Below are positions 6,288-13,085 of a stretch of 21,852 nucleotides of DNA, in pieces; within the stretch, counting starts at the first letter, position 1, and the number at the start of each line of letters is the position of its first letter. The notes beneath the pieces are model-generated. The model did no database searches, had not been told where the DNA came from, and saw only the letters and a program-made list of their open reading frames with translations. This stretch comes from Methanolobus sp. UBA474 (GTDB taxonomy: Archaea > Halobacteriota > Methanosarcinia > Methanosarcinales > Methanosarcinaceae). Made by a program: the position numbers and the translations under genes. The stretch spans positions 1-21,852 of the forward strand of contig DANZ01000089.1 of assembly GCA_002501695.1 (NCBI GenBank), written 5' to 3'.

Positions 6288-7355
6288 TCACATTTTAATC
6301 CTGCCGATGTCGATATATGAGATGATACCCCTGTCCTCTACTGCATAAAGCATCCTTTTCCTGACGCTGTTGGCAAGCCTTACTGCCCTGGACATCACAG
6401 GCAGTATGAACACATGGTCCCACGGAATAGCATGCATGAGGTATTCCGAATGAGGCATCTTCTCTGTGAGACTGACCTGCGAGTACACCCTGAAATGGGT
6501 GCCGAACTTGAACCCTGTCTTTGGCACAAGCCCGTTGTCCCTGAGATCTGCATATGCCCTGTACTTACGCAGGAAATCAGGCTCAATGGAAGAAGCCACC
6601 CCTGAGAAGCCATTTATGTCAAGAGGCCTTCCGGTCTCGCTGTTCTCTATGCTGATGCAGCCGCGCTCCATGAGGTAAGCAGACTCCACAAGGGACAGCT
6701 GGAGACGTTCGTCATCAAGGGGCTTGCCGTAAAAGCCGGTCTGATGCAGGTGCTGTGATGAGGATGCATCCCATACGATGACACGGTCCTCGAGCAAAGT
6801 GGACCTGACAGGCCCATGCAAAACGGAAATTCCCGGCATCCCGCCCTTTACATTCACCTTTTTGACCTCATAGTAAGTAAGGTCGCTTTCCTCATCGACT
6901 ATCGCCAGCACCATCTGCTTGTGTACATTGTCAGCGGCTGTGAGGGATGTGAGCAGGTCAGCAAGCGGCATGGGTATGCGCTCGGACCTGACATAGACAA
7001 AACTCTTTGCAGGGGTCTTTCCTGGATGACCTCCTCTTGGATATACCCGGAAATCCGTCACGCTGGGCTGCACATAGAAACCTCTTTCCTTGAGGTCCTT
7101 GTAAACTATATATTTCAATTCAAAATACTGCTGCATCTTTGATGCTTCGGTGAAGAATTCCTCAAAATCCAGGACCCTGTCCTGAGACTCTATGTCAAGC
7201 TTTTTCTTGTAAAGCAGATACGCAGCCTCAACAAGCGTCAGCTCAAGGGTATCACCTTTTGGGCGTCCGTAATAACCGGTGTTGTAAAGCTCATTTATTG
7301 CCTGTTTGCCTGCAAGGACACGGTCCTTTACGAGTTTCCCTATCAAAAAAGTCAC
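6288..7355 (-). CDS. endA: tRNA-splicing endonuclease, duplicated-repeat type
   Basis: The 355-residue protein has two copies of the EndA repeat: about 1-170 and 175-355, each opening with a (T)G(F/Y)YG(R/K)P segment. The C-terminal copy carries the catalytic triad pattern: Tyr291 in FRVY, His302 in PHSEYL, Lys333 in SVRKRMLYAV. In the first copy, FRVY is kept (Tyr105) but the HSEYL segment is replaced by SFVYV, so that half is probably structural. This is the homodimeric form known from Methanosarcinales and some other Euryarchaeota, about twice the size of the homotetrameric subunit. It cuts introns at bulge-helix-bulge motifs in precursor tRNA and other RNAs. The start is GTG with no clear ribosome site. 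A CCTATATCT element lies about 38 bases upstream. Confidence 0.93.
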   Translation of the reverse strand: MTFLIGKLVKDRVLAGKQAINELYNTGYYGRPKGDTLELTLVEAAYLLYKKKLDIESQDRVLDFEEFFTEASKMQQYFELKYIVYKDLKERGFYVQPSVTDFRVYPRGGHPGKTPAKSFVYVRSERIPMPLADLLTSLTAADNVHKQMVLAIVDEESDLTYYEVKKVNVKGGMPGISVLHGPVRSTLLEDRVIVWDASSSQHLHQTGFYGKPLDDERLQLSLVESAYLMERGCISIENSETGRPLDINGFSGVASSIEPDFLRKYRAYADLRDNGLVPKTGFKFGTHFRVYSQVSLTEKMPHSEYLMHAIPWDHVFILPVMSRAVRLANSVRKRMLYAVEDRGIISYIDIGRIKM

Positions 7356-7529
7356 CTGCCAGATTAGAAAATAGCTACAGGGTCCAGATATAGGACAAGC
7401 TATTTAACCGTGATGGACTACCGGAAAAGAATGCTGAATATATCATCACTATGACAGGGGTAAAGCAATTAACCTTGTAGAAAGTATTTGATATTTGAAA
7501 GCAATGTATACAGTTAAGGAGATGAAAGA

Positions 7530-7826
7530 ATGGAAGATCCGCTTCAGGTTATAATGAACAGCGACCCTGAGTTTTCCGTGCTGATCGGAAAGACACGCCA
7601 GAACGCACTTTCTCAGGGTGCCATCCCCCTTAAGTATAAATTCCTCATTGCCATGGCCCTGGATGCGGCCGAAGGTGCGGCCGACGGGGTAAGGGTGCTT
7701 GCAATGCAGGCAATGGAGGAAGGAGCCACGAGAGAGGAAATAATGGAAGCCGTACGCATAGCACAGTATATCTCGGGAATCGGGAGCGTCTACACTGCAG
7801 CAAGGGGACTGAAAGATGTATTATGA
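7530..7826 (+). CDS. AhpD/CMD-fold protein lacking the CxxC-H active site, 98 aa
   Basis: The all-helical sequence with KYKFLIAMALDAAEG and GATREEIMEAVRIAQYISG is typical of the carboxymuconolactone decarboxylase/AhpD family. An excellent ribosome site (AAGGAGATG) lies just before the ATG. In AhpD-type members the helix before GATxEEI carries CxxC and a His that form a peroxidase-like thiol centre. Aligning on GATREE, those positions are Ala50, Gly53 and Leu57 here, so the thiol chemistry is absent. It may be a structural or ligand-binding member, or the true family of one-domain CMD proteins with another active site. It is monocistronic, divergent from endA and followed by the hairpin-rich gap. 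Role unknown. Confidence 0.8.
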   Translation: MEDPLQVIMNSDPEFSVLIGKTRQNALSQGAIPLKYKFLIAMALDAAEGAADGVRVLAMQAMEEGATREEIMEAVRIAQYISGIGSVYTAARGLKDVL

Positions 7827-7887
7827 ATAAGTCCTCTGTGATCTCAAACTTTTAATATTAAATGTAATTATTGTATAATGTTTAAAT

Positions 7888-7914
7888 ATTGAAAAGCAAT
7901 AATTTCAATTGCTT
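7888..7914. repeat. Two overlapping, mutually exclusive 7-bp inverted repeats
   Basis: ATTGAAA (7888-7894) pairs with TTTCAAT (7903-7909), and AAGCAAT (7894-7900) pairs with ATTGCTT (7908-7914). The arms interleave, so only one stem can form at a time in RNA. In DNA they would give two staggered palindromic sites. They lie 60-90 bases after the CMD-fold gene. Confidence 0.5.
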
Positions 7915-7984
7915 AAAAAATAAGGTATTTCAAAAGGCAGCACACAACCCCGATAAATGTATCAGGGTTGTAAACCTTTTTTAG
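7915..7984 (+). terminator. Strong hairpin plus T-tract, terminator or structured RNA
   Basis: ACAACCC-C-GATA (7944-7955) pairs with TATC-A-GGGTTGT (7960-7971): 11 bp with a single internal C/A mismatch and an AATG loop. It is followed by AAACC and six Ts (7977-7982). Outside it, AAGGT (7922-7926) can pair with ACCTT (7974-7978), and preceding As can pair with the T-tract, which makes a closed composite structure. A TTTAAATA element at 7881-7888 would start a transcript near 7911-7915. It is therefore either the terminator of the CMD-fold gene 118 bases upstream or a small RNA of about 70 bases. Confidence 0.5.
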
Positions 7985-8385
7985 AACCATTGGGACATAC
8001 TATTCCGATATATTTGACCAAGTGAGTGTCGTTTTTAAAAGGAGTGAGGCCGGATAAGACAATGAGAGTGACAATAACCCCCGGCCTGCTCATATTCCTG
8101 GTTGTTTAAAGCTGAATTGGAACGTGGGAAGCATTTTGACGAGATGGAGGGGAATGTACATGTCCACGTTCCTTTTGCAAGCAAACCATTTTTCATTCAG
8201 CTGTTTATGGTGATGGCTATCGTACCACCGAATGGCACCATCCAGCCGATTGTACTCAGCTCATTGAGTAGAACCCCTAACATTATCTTAATATATAAAT
8301 ATATCTATAGCTGAACATATAATGCTCATAATGATGATGAGGTCATGATGCATAAGCAGCGTCAGCTTGTACTATAAAAGTTCCT

Positions 8386-8871
8386 TCACGGATTGAGCAG
8401 CCATATATAATAGTTCAGCAAGGCTGCAAAAGATACCCATACAAGGTACGGCATCAGCAGCAGTCCGGCTAGCTTCGATATTCGGAAGAAAAGCCAGATC
8501 GTCCCTACAATGGCAAGCCATAGGAATACGATCCCGATCATTCCCAGCAGAGGCGAGCGCAGGCCGAAGAACAGCACGGACCAGAGGAAGTTGAGAAAGA
8601 GCTGAAGCCCGAACACGCCCATTGCCAGCCGGACATCGCGGCGATCCCGGCCGTTCCTCCATACGATATATAAAGACAGACCCATGAGCAGGTAAAGGAA
8701 AGTCCATACCACGGAGAACGTCCAATCCGGAGGCACGAAGGAAGGCTTTTCGAGGGTTGTGTACCATGCAGGGATTGCAGAGCTTGTGAATAAAGCTCCA
8801 AGTAACCCTGTAAGCTGACATATGATGACCGATGCGATCAGTTTCCTCCAGTCAATATTCCCAAATCCCAA
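8386..8871 (-). CDS. tspO: TspO/MBR family tryptophan-rich membrane protein
   Basis: Five membrane helices, Trp-rich, with family segments: a first-helix IASVIICQLTGLLGALF, PSFVPPDWTFSVVWTFLYLL, NFLWSVLFFG, and the closing helix with PYLVWVSFAALLNYYIW. TspO proteins bind porphyrins and other tetrapyrroles (cholesterol in animals) and act in transport, breakdown or signalling. The TTG at 8871 is preferred because GGAAGGAT precedes it and the protein then has the normal size (about 161 residues). An ATG at 8916 (176 residues) is the alternative. The longest open frame, to 9021, would overlap the divergent DUF5652 gene. It lies 400 bases beyond the end of cfbB on the same strand, so a link to nickel-tetrapyrrole metabolism is conceivable but unproven. 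Confidence 0.88.
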   Translation of the reverse strand: MGFGNIDWRKLIASVIICQLTGLLGALFTSSAIPAWYTTLEKPSFVPPDWTFSVVWTFLYLLMGLSLYIVWRNGRDRRDVRLAMGVFGLQLFLNFLWSVLFFGLRSPLLGMIGIVFLWLAIVGTIWLFFRISKLAGLLLMPYLVWVSFAALLNYYIWLLNP

Positions 8872-8966
8872 GTGCGATCCTTCCGGATACAATTCTGATC
8901 GTCTTCTATATATCATTCCCGCTAAAGTTTTAGCAGATAAGCGCCAATTATCTTCCGGGGAGATAT

Positions 8967-9191
8967 ATGGCTGATATGTCAATTCTGGCAGCAGATATCC
9001 AGTCCGGAGGATTCCTGGCACTTATAATCATCCTTGCACTATGGGAACTTATATGGAAAGGCATTGCCCTGTGGAAAGCTGCAAGGAACGAGCAGAAATA
9101 CTGGTTCATAGCCATACTGATAATAAACAGTGCAGGGATACTGCCGATCCTGTACATATTCGTGTTCCAGAAAGGTAAGAAGGGAATATGA
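8967..9191 (+). CDS. DUF5652 family small membrane protein, 74 aa
   Basis: An ATG with GGGGAGAT just upstream opens a 74-residue protein. It has two hydrophobic helices (about 15-33 and 46-67), separated by an amphipathic KAARNEQKYWF segment, and a basic end (QKGKKGI). The pattern LWELIWKGIALWKAARN followed by NSAGILPILYIF fits the DUF5652 family, whose function is unknown. It resembles the short membrane-anchoring domain of phospholipase D-like toxin-immunity or cardiolipin synthase N-terminal helices. It is divergent from tspO and convergent with cfbB, so it stands alone. Confidence 0.75.
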   Translation: MADMSILAADIQSGGFLALIIILALWELIWKGIALWKAARNEQKYWFIAILIINSAGILPILYIFVFQKGKKGI

Positions 9192-9286
9192 ATTTCCGAA
9201 TCTCTTGTAGCCTTAACTTGTCCTATCCTGATGTGTAGCTTTACGACTGCGAGATAACACTAGCTGAAAAAGATCAAGATCATCTA

Positions 9287-10792
9287 CTACTTACGTAACT
9301 TCACATCCCTGACAAATTCAACAAAACTGCCCGCGAACTCCCTGTACGAACTCGCCACCAGATGAGCGTAGCAACCCAGAGTATTGTTCACGGTCAGCCC
9401 GTCCCAGCCGTCAATGATGCCGGTGCCGCGGGAGAGTTTGATAGCGAATTGCGCATCCTTTGGGATCCCGGTGACCTCTGAGTGGTGGAACTCATGGCCG
9501 CGGAAGGAGTTGCCTGTCCTGCCGATGACAGTATCCATTGCAAGGGAGCCGATATTGTAGCTGACCACGCGCTTGTGGCCCATGAGGGTGTGGCCGGGGA
9601 GCGCGCCCACCATCTCGTGGGTGGATTCGGGCATTTCGGCCATGTGATAGGTGCCTTTGCCCCTGACGCCGGTGGTCAGTTTTTCCGTGAGGTACATCAA
9701 GCCGCCACATTCTGCATATATGGGCAATCCTGAGCGTGAGGCGGCCAGTATGTCCTTACGCATGGAAATGTTATCCTCAAGTTCGGCTGCGAAAAGTTCA
9801 GGATAGCCGCCGCCGATGTAAAGGCCATCGACATCCGGGAGTTTGCGGTCGTGTATGGGACTGAAGTACCGCAGGTCTGCGCCCGCAAGCTGTAACAGCT
9901 CCAGGTTGTCATGGTAATAGAAGTTGAAGGCCTCGTCAAGGGCTATGCCGATGACAGGGCGCTCACCATCGGATCCTTTGGTCAGGAAAACCGTATTTAC
10001 GGGTTTCTCCAGCGGCGGGGCCCTGTGCGCAATCTCCAGCAGGCGGTCAATGTCCACGCCTTCCTTTATCTTGTCCCTGATGAATGTGATCCGCTCGTCA
10101 AAGTTTTCAGCCCTGCGCCGCTCCTCGATGGCCGGGACCAGGCCCAGATGCCTCATGGAGATCTTCATGGAACCGTTGCGGTGGATAACCCCGATGACGG
10201 GAATGCCCGTGTAGAACTCTATAGCTTCTTTTGCCTTTTTGGCATGTCTCGGGCCGCCGATATTATTCAGGATGACACCGGCAATATGCACGTCCTTGTC
10301 GAAATCCTTAAAACCGTTCACAAGGGCTGCTGCAGAACGGGTAATGCTCCTTGCATTGATGATCAGGATCACCGAGCACTTGAGGATCTTGGCTATCTGT
10401 GCCGTGCTGCCGACATCCGTGAAACTGTCAAAGCCCTCGAAAAGACCGCGCACGCCTTCTATTACAGCGAGGTCAGCCTCTCCGTCGACCTCGCAGCCAT
10501 GAATGAAAACATCCCTGACGCTCTCTTCCTCCATCAGGAAGCCATCCACATTCCGGGCTCTGCGGCCTGTTATCTCGGAATAGTAGCTGGGGTCTATGTA
10601 ATCAAGCCCCACTTTATAGGGCTGGACACTGTAGCCAGCCTCTGTGAGGGCTGCAAGCAGGCCAATGGTTATTGTGGTCTTGCCCGAGGATGAACTGCCT
10701 GCAGACAGGAGTATCCTGGGTATTTCCTTAATTGCCGGCGCTGAAAGCTTGCCCGCTTGCGGGGAGTCTTTATTGGGAGATGTTGGCTGCAT
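9287..10792 (-). CDS. cfbB: Ni-sirohydrochlorin a,c-diamide synthase (F430 biosynthesis)
   Basis: The 501-residue protein has the CobB/CbiA architecture. An ATP-binding domain has P-loop GSSSSGKT (32-39), KVGLDYIDPSYY (60-71) and GVRGLFEG. A C-terminal class I glutamine amidotransferase domain has nucleophile Cys362 in PIYAECGGLMYL, HEFHHSE (433-439) and His477. It amidates the a and c acetates of nickel sirohydrochlorin with glutamine and ATP. The assignment as CfbB rather than cobyrinate synthase rests on the adjacent cfbC and cfbD. The start is the ATG at 10792, with AGGAT upstream, 46 bases after cfbC. It adds about 20 hydrophilic residues before the conserved IPRILLSAG. The open frame continues upstream but would overlap cfbC. 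It is the last gene of the run; cfbA does not follow. Confidence 0.93.
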   Translation of the reverse strand: MQPTSPNKDSPQAGKLSAPAIKEIPRILLSAGSSSSGKTTITIGLLAALTEAGYSVQPYKVGLDYIDPSYYSEITGRRARNVDGFLMEEESVRDVFIHGCEVDGEADLAVIEGVRGLFEGFDSFTDVGSTAQIAKILKCSVILIINARSITRSAAALVNGFKDFDKDVHIAGVILNNIGGPRHAKKAKEAIEFYTGIPVIGVIHRNGSMKISMRHLGLVPAIEERRRAENFDERITFIRDKIKEGVDIDRLLEIAHRAPPLEKPVNTVFLTKGSDGERPVIGIALDEAFNFYYHDNLELLQLAGADLRYFSPIHDRKLPDVDGLYIGGGYPELFAAELEDNISMRKDILAASRSGLPIYAECGGLMYLTEKLTTGVRGKGTYHMAEMPESTHEMVGALPGHTLMGHKRVVSYNIGSLAMDTVIGRTGNSFRGHEFHHSEVTGIPKDAQFAIKLSRGTGIIDGWDGLTVNNTLGCYAHLVASSYREFAGSFVEFVRDVKLRK

Positions 10793-10838
10793 GGAGAATA
10801 TCCTGTATTCGCGGTATTCTGGCGATATTAAATGACCG

Positions 10839-11633
10839 TTATTTTGTAAGCTCCCTGAGCCTTTCGTCTTCAAGGGATCCTGGAAGTACAGACTGGTCAT
10901 TGAACATGATCGCCTTCGCAAGCTTCCTGTACACCTGTGCGATGTCTGACCTGGGGGCTTTCTCAAGTACGGAAAAACCGTCCCTCTCACAGTCCTGGAC
11001 TATCTGCTCCTTAGGAATGAAAGCGATAAGCCTGCTGCCTATCTCCTCAGAGAACCTGCGCACGATCTCTTCCTCTCGGGTAACGCTCCTGGAATTGCAG
11101 ATAATGCCGGACAGGGGCGTGTCTATCTTGGCAAGGCCCTTGCAGATATTGTTGGCAGCATAGAGGGGCATATATTCCCCGGATGTCAGTATGTAGGCCT
11201 CGGTTACAAGCCCCTTGCGTATGGGCGCCACAAAGCCACCGCACACGATATCCCCGGGGACGTCATATATTATTAGGTCCATGTCTTTCATGGACGGGCA
11301 CACCTTCTGCAGCTTCTGGATGGCGACAATGATACCCCTGCCCGCACAGCCAATGCCCGGCTCAGGTCCGCCGACCTCGACACATTTCACTCCTCCGTAT
11401 CCCTCAAAGACTATATCCTTTTCATTCACATCGAGATGCTGCTTCAGGAGATCAAGGATCGTAGGTATCCGCCTGCCTCCCAGCAGGGTAATGGATGAGT
11501 CGCTCTTTGGATCGCATCCGATTATCATTACCTTGTAGCCTTCATCGGCACATGCAGCAGCAACATTGGAAGCTGTGCTGGATTTACCAATACCGCCTTT
11601 TCCATAGATGGCTATCCTTTTCTGGTCCTTCAC
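10839..11633 (-). CDS. cfbC: NifH-like reductase component of Ni-sirohydrochlorin a,c-diamide reductive cyclase
   Basis: The 264-residue protein starts with GTG (AGGTGAT just upstream). It has all NifH hallmarks: P-loop YGKGGIGKSS (10-19), GCDPKSDS (39-46), Cys96 in GCAGRG and Cys131 in VCGGF, the two residues that hold a [4Fe-4S] cluster between subunits. It hydrolyses ATP to feed electrons to CfbD for the six-electron reduction and gamma-lactam formation that turns nickel sirohydrochlorin a,c-diamide into seco-F430. True nitrogenase NifH is excluded by the shorter, divergent sequence and the neighbours: no nifDK, but a single-subunit NifD-like gene and cfbB. It is 43 bases downstream of cfbD. 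Confidence 0.94.
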   Translation of the reverse strand: MKDQKRIAIYGKGGIGKSSTASNVAAACADEGYKVMIIGCDPKSDSSITLLGGRRIPTILDLLKQHLDVNEKDIVFEGYGGVKCVEVGGPEPGIGCAGRGIIVAIQKLQKVCPSMKDMDLIIYDVPGDIVCGGFVAPIRKGLVTEAYILTSGEYMPLYAANNICKGLAKIDTPLSGIICNSRSVTREEEIVRRFSEEIGSRLIAFIPKEQIVQDCERDGFSVLEKAPRSDIAQVYRKLAKAIMFNDQSVLPGSLEDERLRELTK

Positions 11634-11676
11634 TTAGATCACCTGGATAATTGACGACAACAATTTAACAATAATA

Positions 11677-12798
11677 TCACCTGCCGAGCATATCCTTTGC
11701 AACTTCACGCAGGGTCGCGCCGAACTCGGACTCGACTATATGGTTGACACCGAGGGTCTTTGGATGGAGGTCTATTTCCACAATGACATGATGATGACCC
11801 ATCTCTTTCAGAGGAAGGACCTGCCTGGGGCCATTGGTAACGGAGATTATCTCCATACCTTCAAGAGCTTCCATAGGGATAGCGTGGGGTACGCCGGTGA
11901 TGATGGCAAAATCATAATCGCTGTACTTCTGCTTTATGAGCTCGCTCACCCTCGCTCCTGTGACCGGGTATTCATCCATCCCGCCGATGATTTCGTGGAC
12001 AGTTATGCCCCTTTCCCGCAGGTCGGCTGTTATACACTTCGCATGATGGCGCACCCTTGGAAGCCCCAGGGAATCATCGATGTTGGCCATATTGACCACA
12101 TGGTCTTTCCTTCCCAGAGCCAGAGCCACTTCATTCACAGCTGCGCTTATGTCTGCAAACATATAGCCGGTCTCCTTCTTGGCATTCATGATGGTTATGC
12201 CTTTCCTGCCCTCCTGCAGCAGCCGGACGACCCTCTCGGCAACCTTGTACTTGACATCGCCCCTTGAAGGCTCAAGATACTGCCTGCTGGCGGCACCATG
12301 GCGCTTTTCCACCAGGGTGGCCTCCCGAAGAAGCACTTTCTGCCTCTCCAGCTCTTCCCTGTCTATAACGCCCAGTTCACACGCGGATTCCAGAGTGAGA
12401 AGTACACCCTTTGTGTTATCCGGATAGCCCGCATGCACTTCCACCTCGAGGACAGGAACGTCCAGGTTGGCATCCAGCACAGGCTCGTGAAGCTCCTCGC
12501 CAATGATCATGCTGGCGCATGTCCCAACCACACCTATGAGTTTGGGTTTGAACATTTCGTTGACCTTCTCCAGCAGAGAGGAAAGCTCCTGACGACCTCC
12601 GAAAACAAAGCCGTTCTCGTCAAGGGCTGTGGTCACAACACGGATCCCGTCCTCTTCCAACAGCCTTGCGTGCTTGAAAGAACATCCCGGGGGACCGTGG
12701 AGTATAGCAACATCTACATTCAGATCACGTAATGTGTATAACGCCGCCACGATAGAACTTGGCCGCGGGTGCATGATAGATAATTCTTTTCCCATCAT
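11677..12798 (-). CDS. cfbD: NifD-like catalytic component of Ni-sirohydrochlorin a,c-diamide reductive cyclase
   Basis: The 373-residue protein is much shorter than nitrogenase NifD, as is usual for CfbD, which works as a homodimer. Cysteines that could hold the electron-accepting iron-sulfur cluster are Cys39 in HGPPGCSFKHA, Cys94 in VGTCAS and Cys255 in HHAKCITADL; Cys140 is less likely. MHPRPSSIVAALYTLRDL near the N-terminus is family-typical. It receives electrons from CfbC and reduces the nickel tetrapyrrole. Start: the first of two adjacent ATGs at 12798, with AAAGGTAT six bases upstream. It is followed by cfbC and cfbB in an apparent operon. A 287-base gap separates it from cfbE upstream, where it seems to have its own promoter. 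Confidence 0.94.
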   Translation of the reverse strand: MMGKELSIMHPRPSSIVAALYTLRDLNVDVAILHGPPGCSFKHARLLEEDGIRVVTTALDENGFVFGGRQELSSLLEKVNEMFKPKLIGVVGTCASMIIGEELHEPVLDANLDVPVLEVEVHAGYPDNTKGVLLTLESACELGVIDREELERQKVLLREATLVEKRHGAASRQYLEPSRGDVKYKVAERVVRLLQEGRKGITIMNAKKETGYMFADISAAVNEVALALGRKDHVVNMANIDDSLGLPRVRHHAKCITADLRERGITVHEIIGGMDEYPVTGARVSELIKQKYSDYDFAIITGVPHAIPMEALEGMEIISVTNGPRQVLPLKEMGHHHVIVEIDLHPKTLGVNHIVESEFGATLREVAKDMLGR

Positions 12799-13030
12799 CG
12801 TGGATACCTTTGTCAGCTTTGATTAATATGAATAGTTAAATGAGTTATATCTTTGTCGGGATAAGTGTGAAATAGTATACTTGTACACATGCACTTTTTC
12901 CGAATCAGTAGTTACCTGTCCTATAACAAAACGGGGAAGAGCTACTTCCAGATACCTGCAGATACTTACATCACACGAATGTCCATAACCATAATACTCT
13001 CAACATAAAAGCTTGTTGATTTAGAGTCGC
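12799..13030 (-). promoter_or_regulatory. Putative long structured leader of cfbDCB
   Basis: A minus-strand TATA box at 13061-13054 predicts a transcript start near 13030, about 230 bases before the cfbD ATG. The first bases can fold: ACTCT/AGAGT and CAACA/TGTTG pair across 13027-12996, with a four-base bulge. A second hairpin, GGAAG/CTTCC with loop TAGCT (minus strand), lies near 12947-12933. CAGATAC occurs twice ten bases apart (12949 and 12959 on the plus strand). A closer AT-rich element (CATATTAATC, 12830-12821) could instead give a nearly leaderless message, so the long leader is unproven. Confidence 0.3.
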
Positions 13031-13053
13031 ATATGTGACAGACACAATGTATG

Positions 13054-13061
13054 TTATAAAT
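13054..13061 (-). promoter_or_regulatory. Possible TATA box for cfbDCB
   Basis: ATTTATAA on the minus strand, just beyond the cfbE stop, is placed 26-27 bases before the base where the first leader hairpin begins. It fits the archaeal consensus better than the other AT-rich stretches in this gap. Confidence 0.35.
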
Positions 13062-13085
13062 GGCGCCTCTGCACAGAAATAATTC

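Larger units (their letters stand above)
7827..8385. other. 559-base gap with hairpins and no convincing gene
   Basis: The first 160 bases are AT-rich. They contain a perfect 12-base palindrome (TTTAATATTAAA, 7851-7862), two overlapping 7-bp inverted repeats, and a strong hairpin followed by a T-tract. From 8030 there is a TATA-like GTTTTTAAAAGG and an ATG at 8062 that opens a 15-residue hydrophobic peptide. A 70-codon frame in another register continues to 8314. This could be a broken gene, but I recognise no family on either strand. The last 70 bases are again AT-rich (ATATATAAATATATC near 8290-8305), just beyond the 3' end of tspO. Confidence 0.5.

Noticed and set aside
8316..8385. ATGATGA motif resembling a C box of a C/D guide RNA
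   Set aside because: No CTGA D box follows at a suitable distance, and flanking bases do not pair as a terminal stem.
9911..10693. 260-codon plus-strand frame inside cfbB
   Set aside because: It lies wholly within the intact cfbB gene on the other strand and shows no recognisable domain or ribosome site.
10793..10990. Longer N-terminus for CfbB
   Set aside because: It would overlap cfbC by 150 bases and adds a sequence with no family resemblance. The ATG at 10792 with AGGAT upstream is enough.
10839..12798. Nitrogenase genes (nifH and nifD) as an alternative to cfbC and cfbD
   Set aside because: The NifD-like protein is only 373 residues, nifK and cofactor genes are absent, and cfbB and cfbE flank the pair, so F430 synthesis is the better reading.
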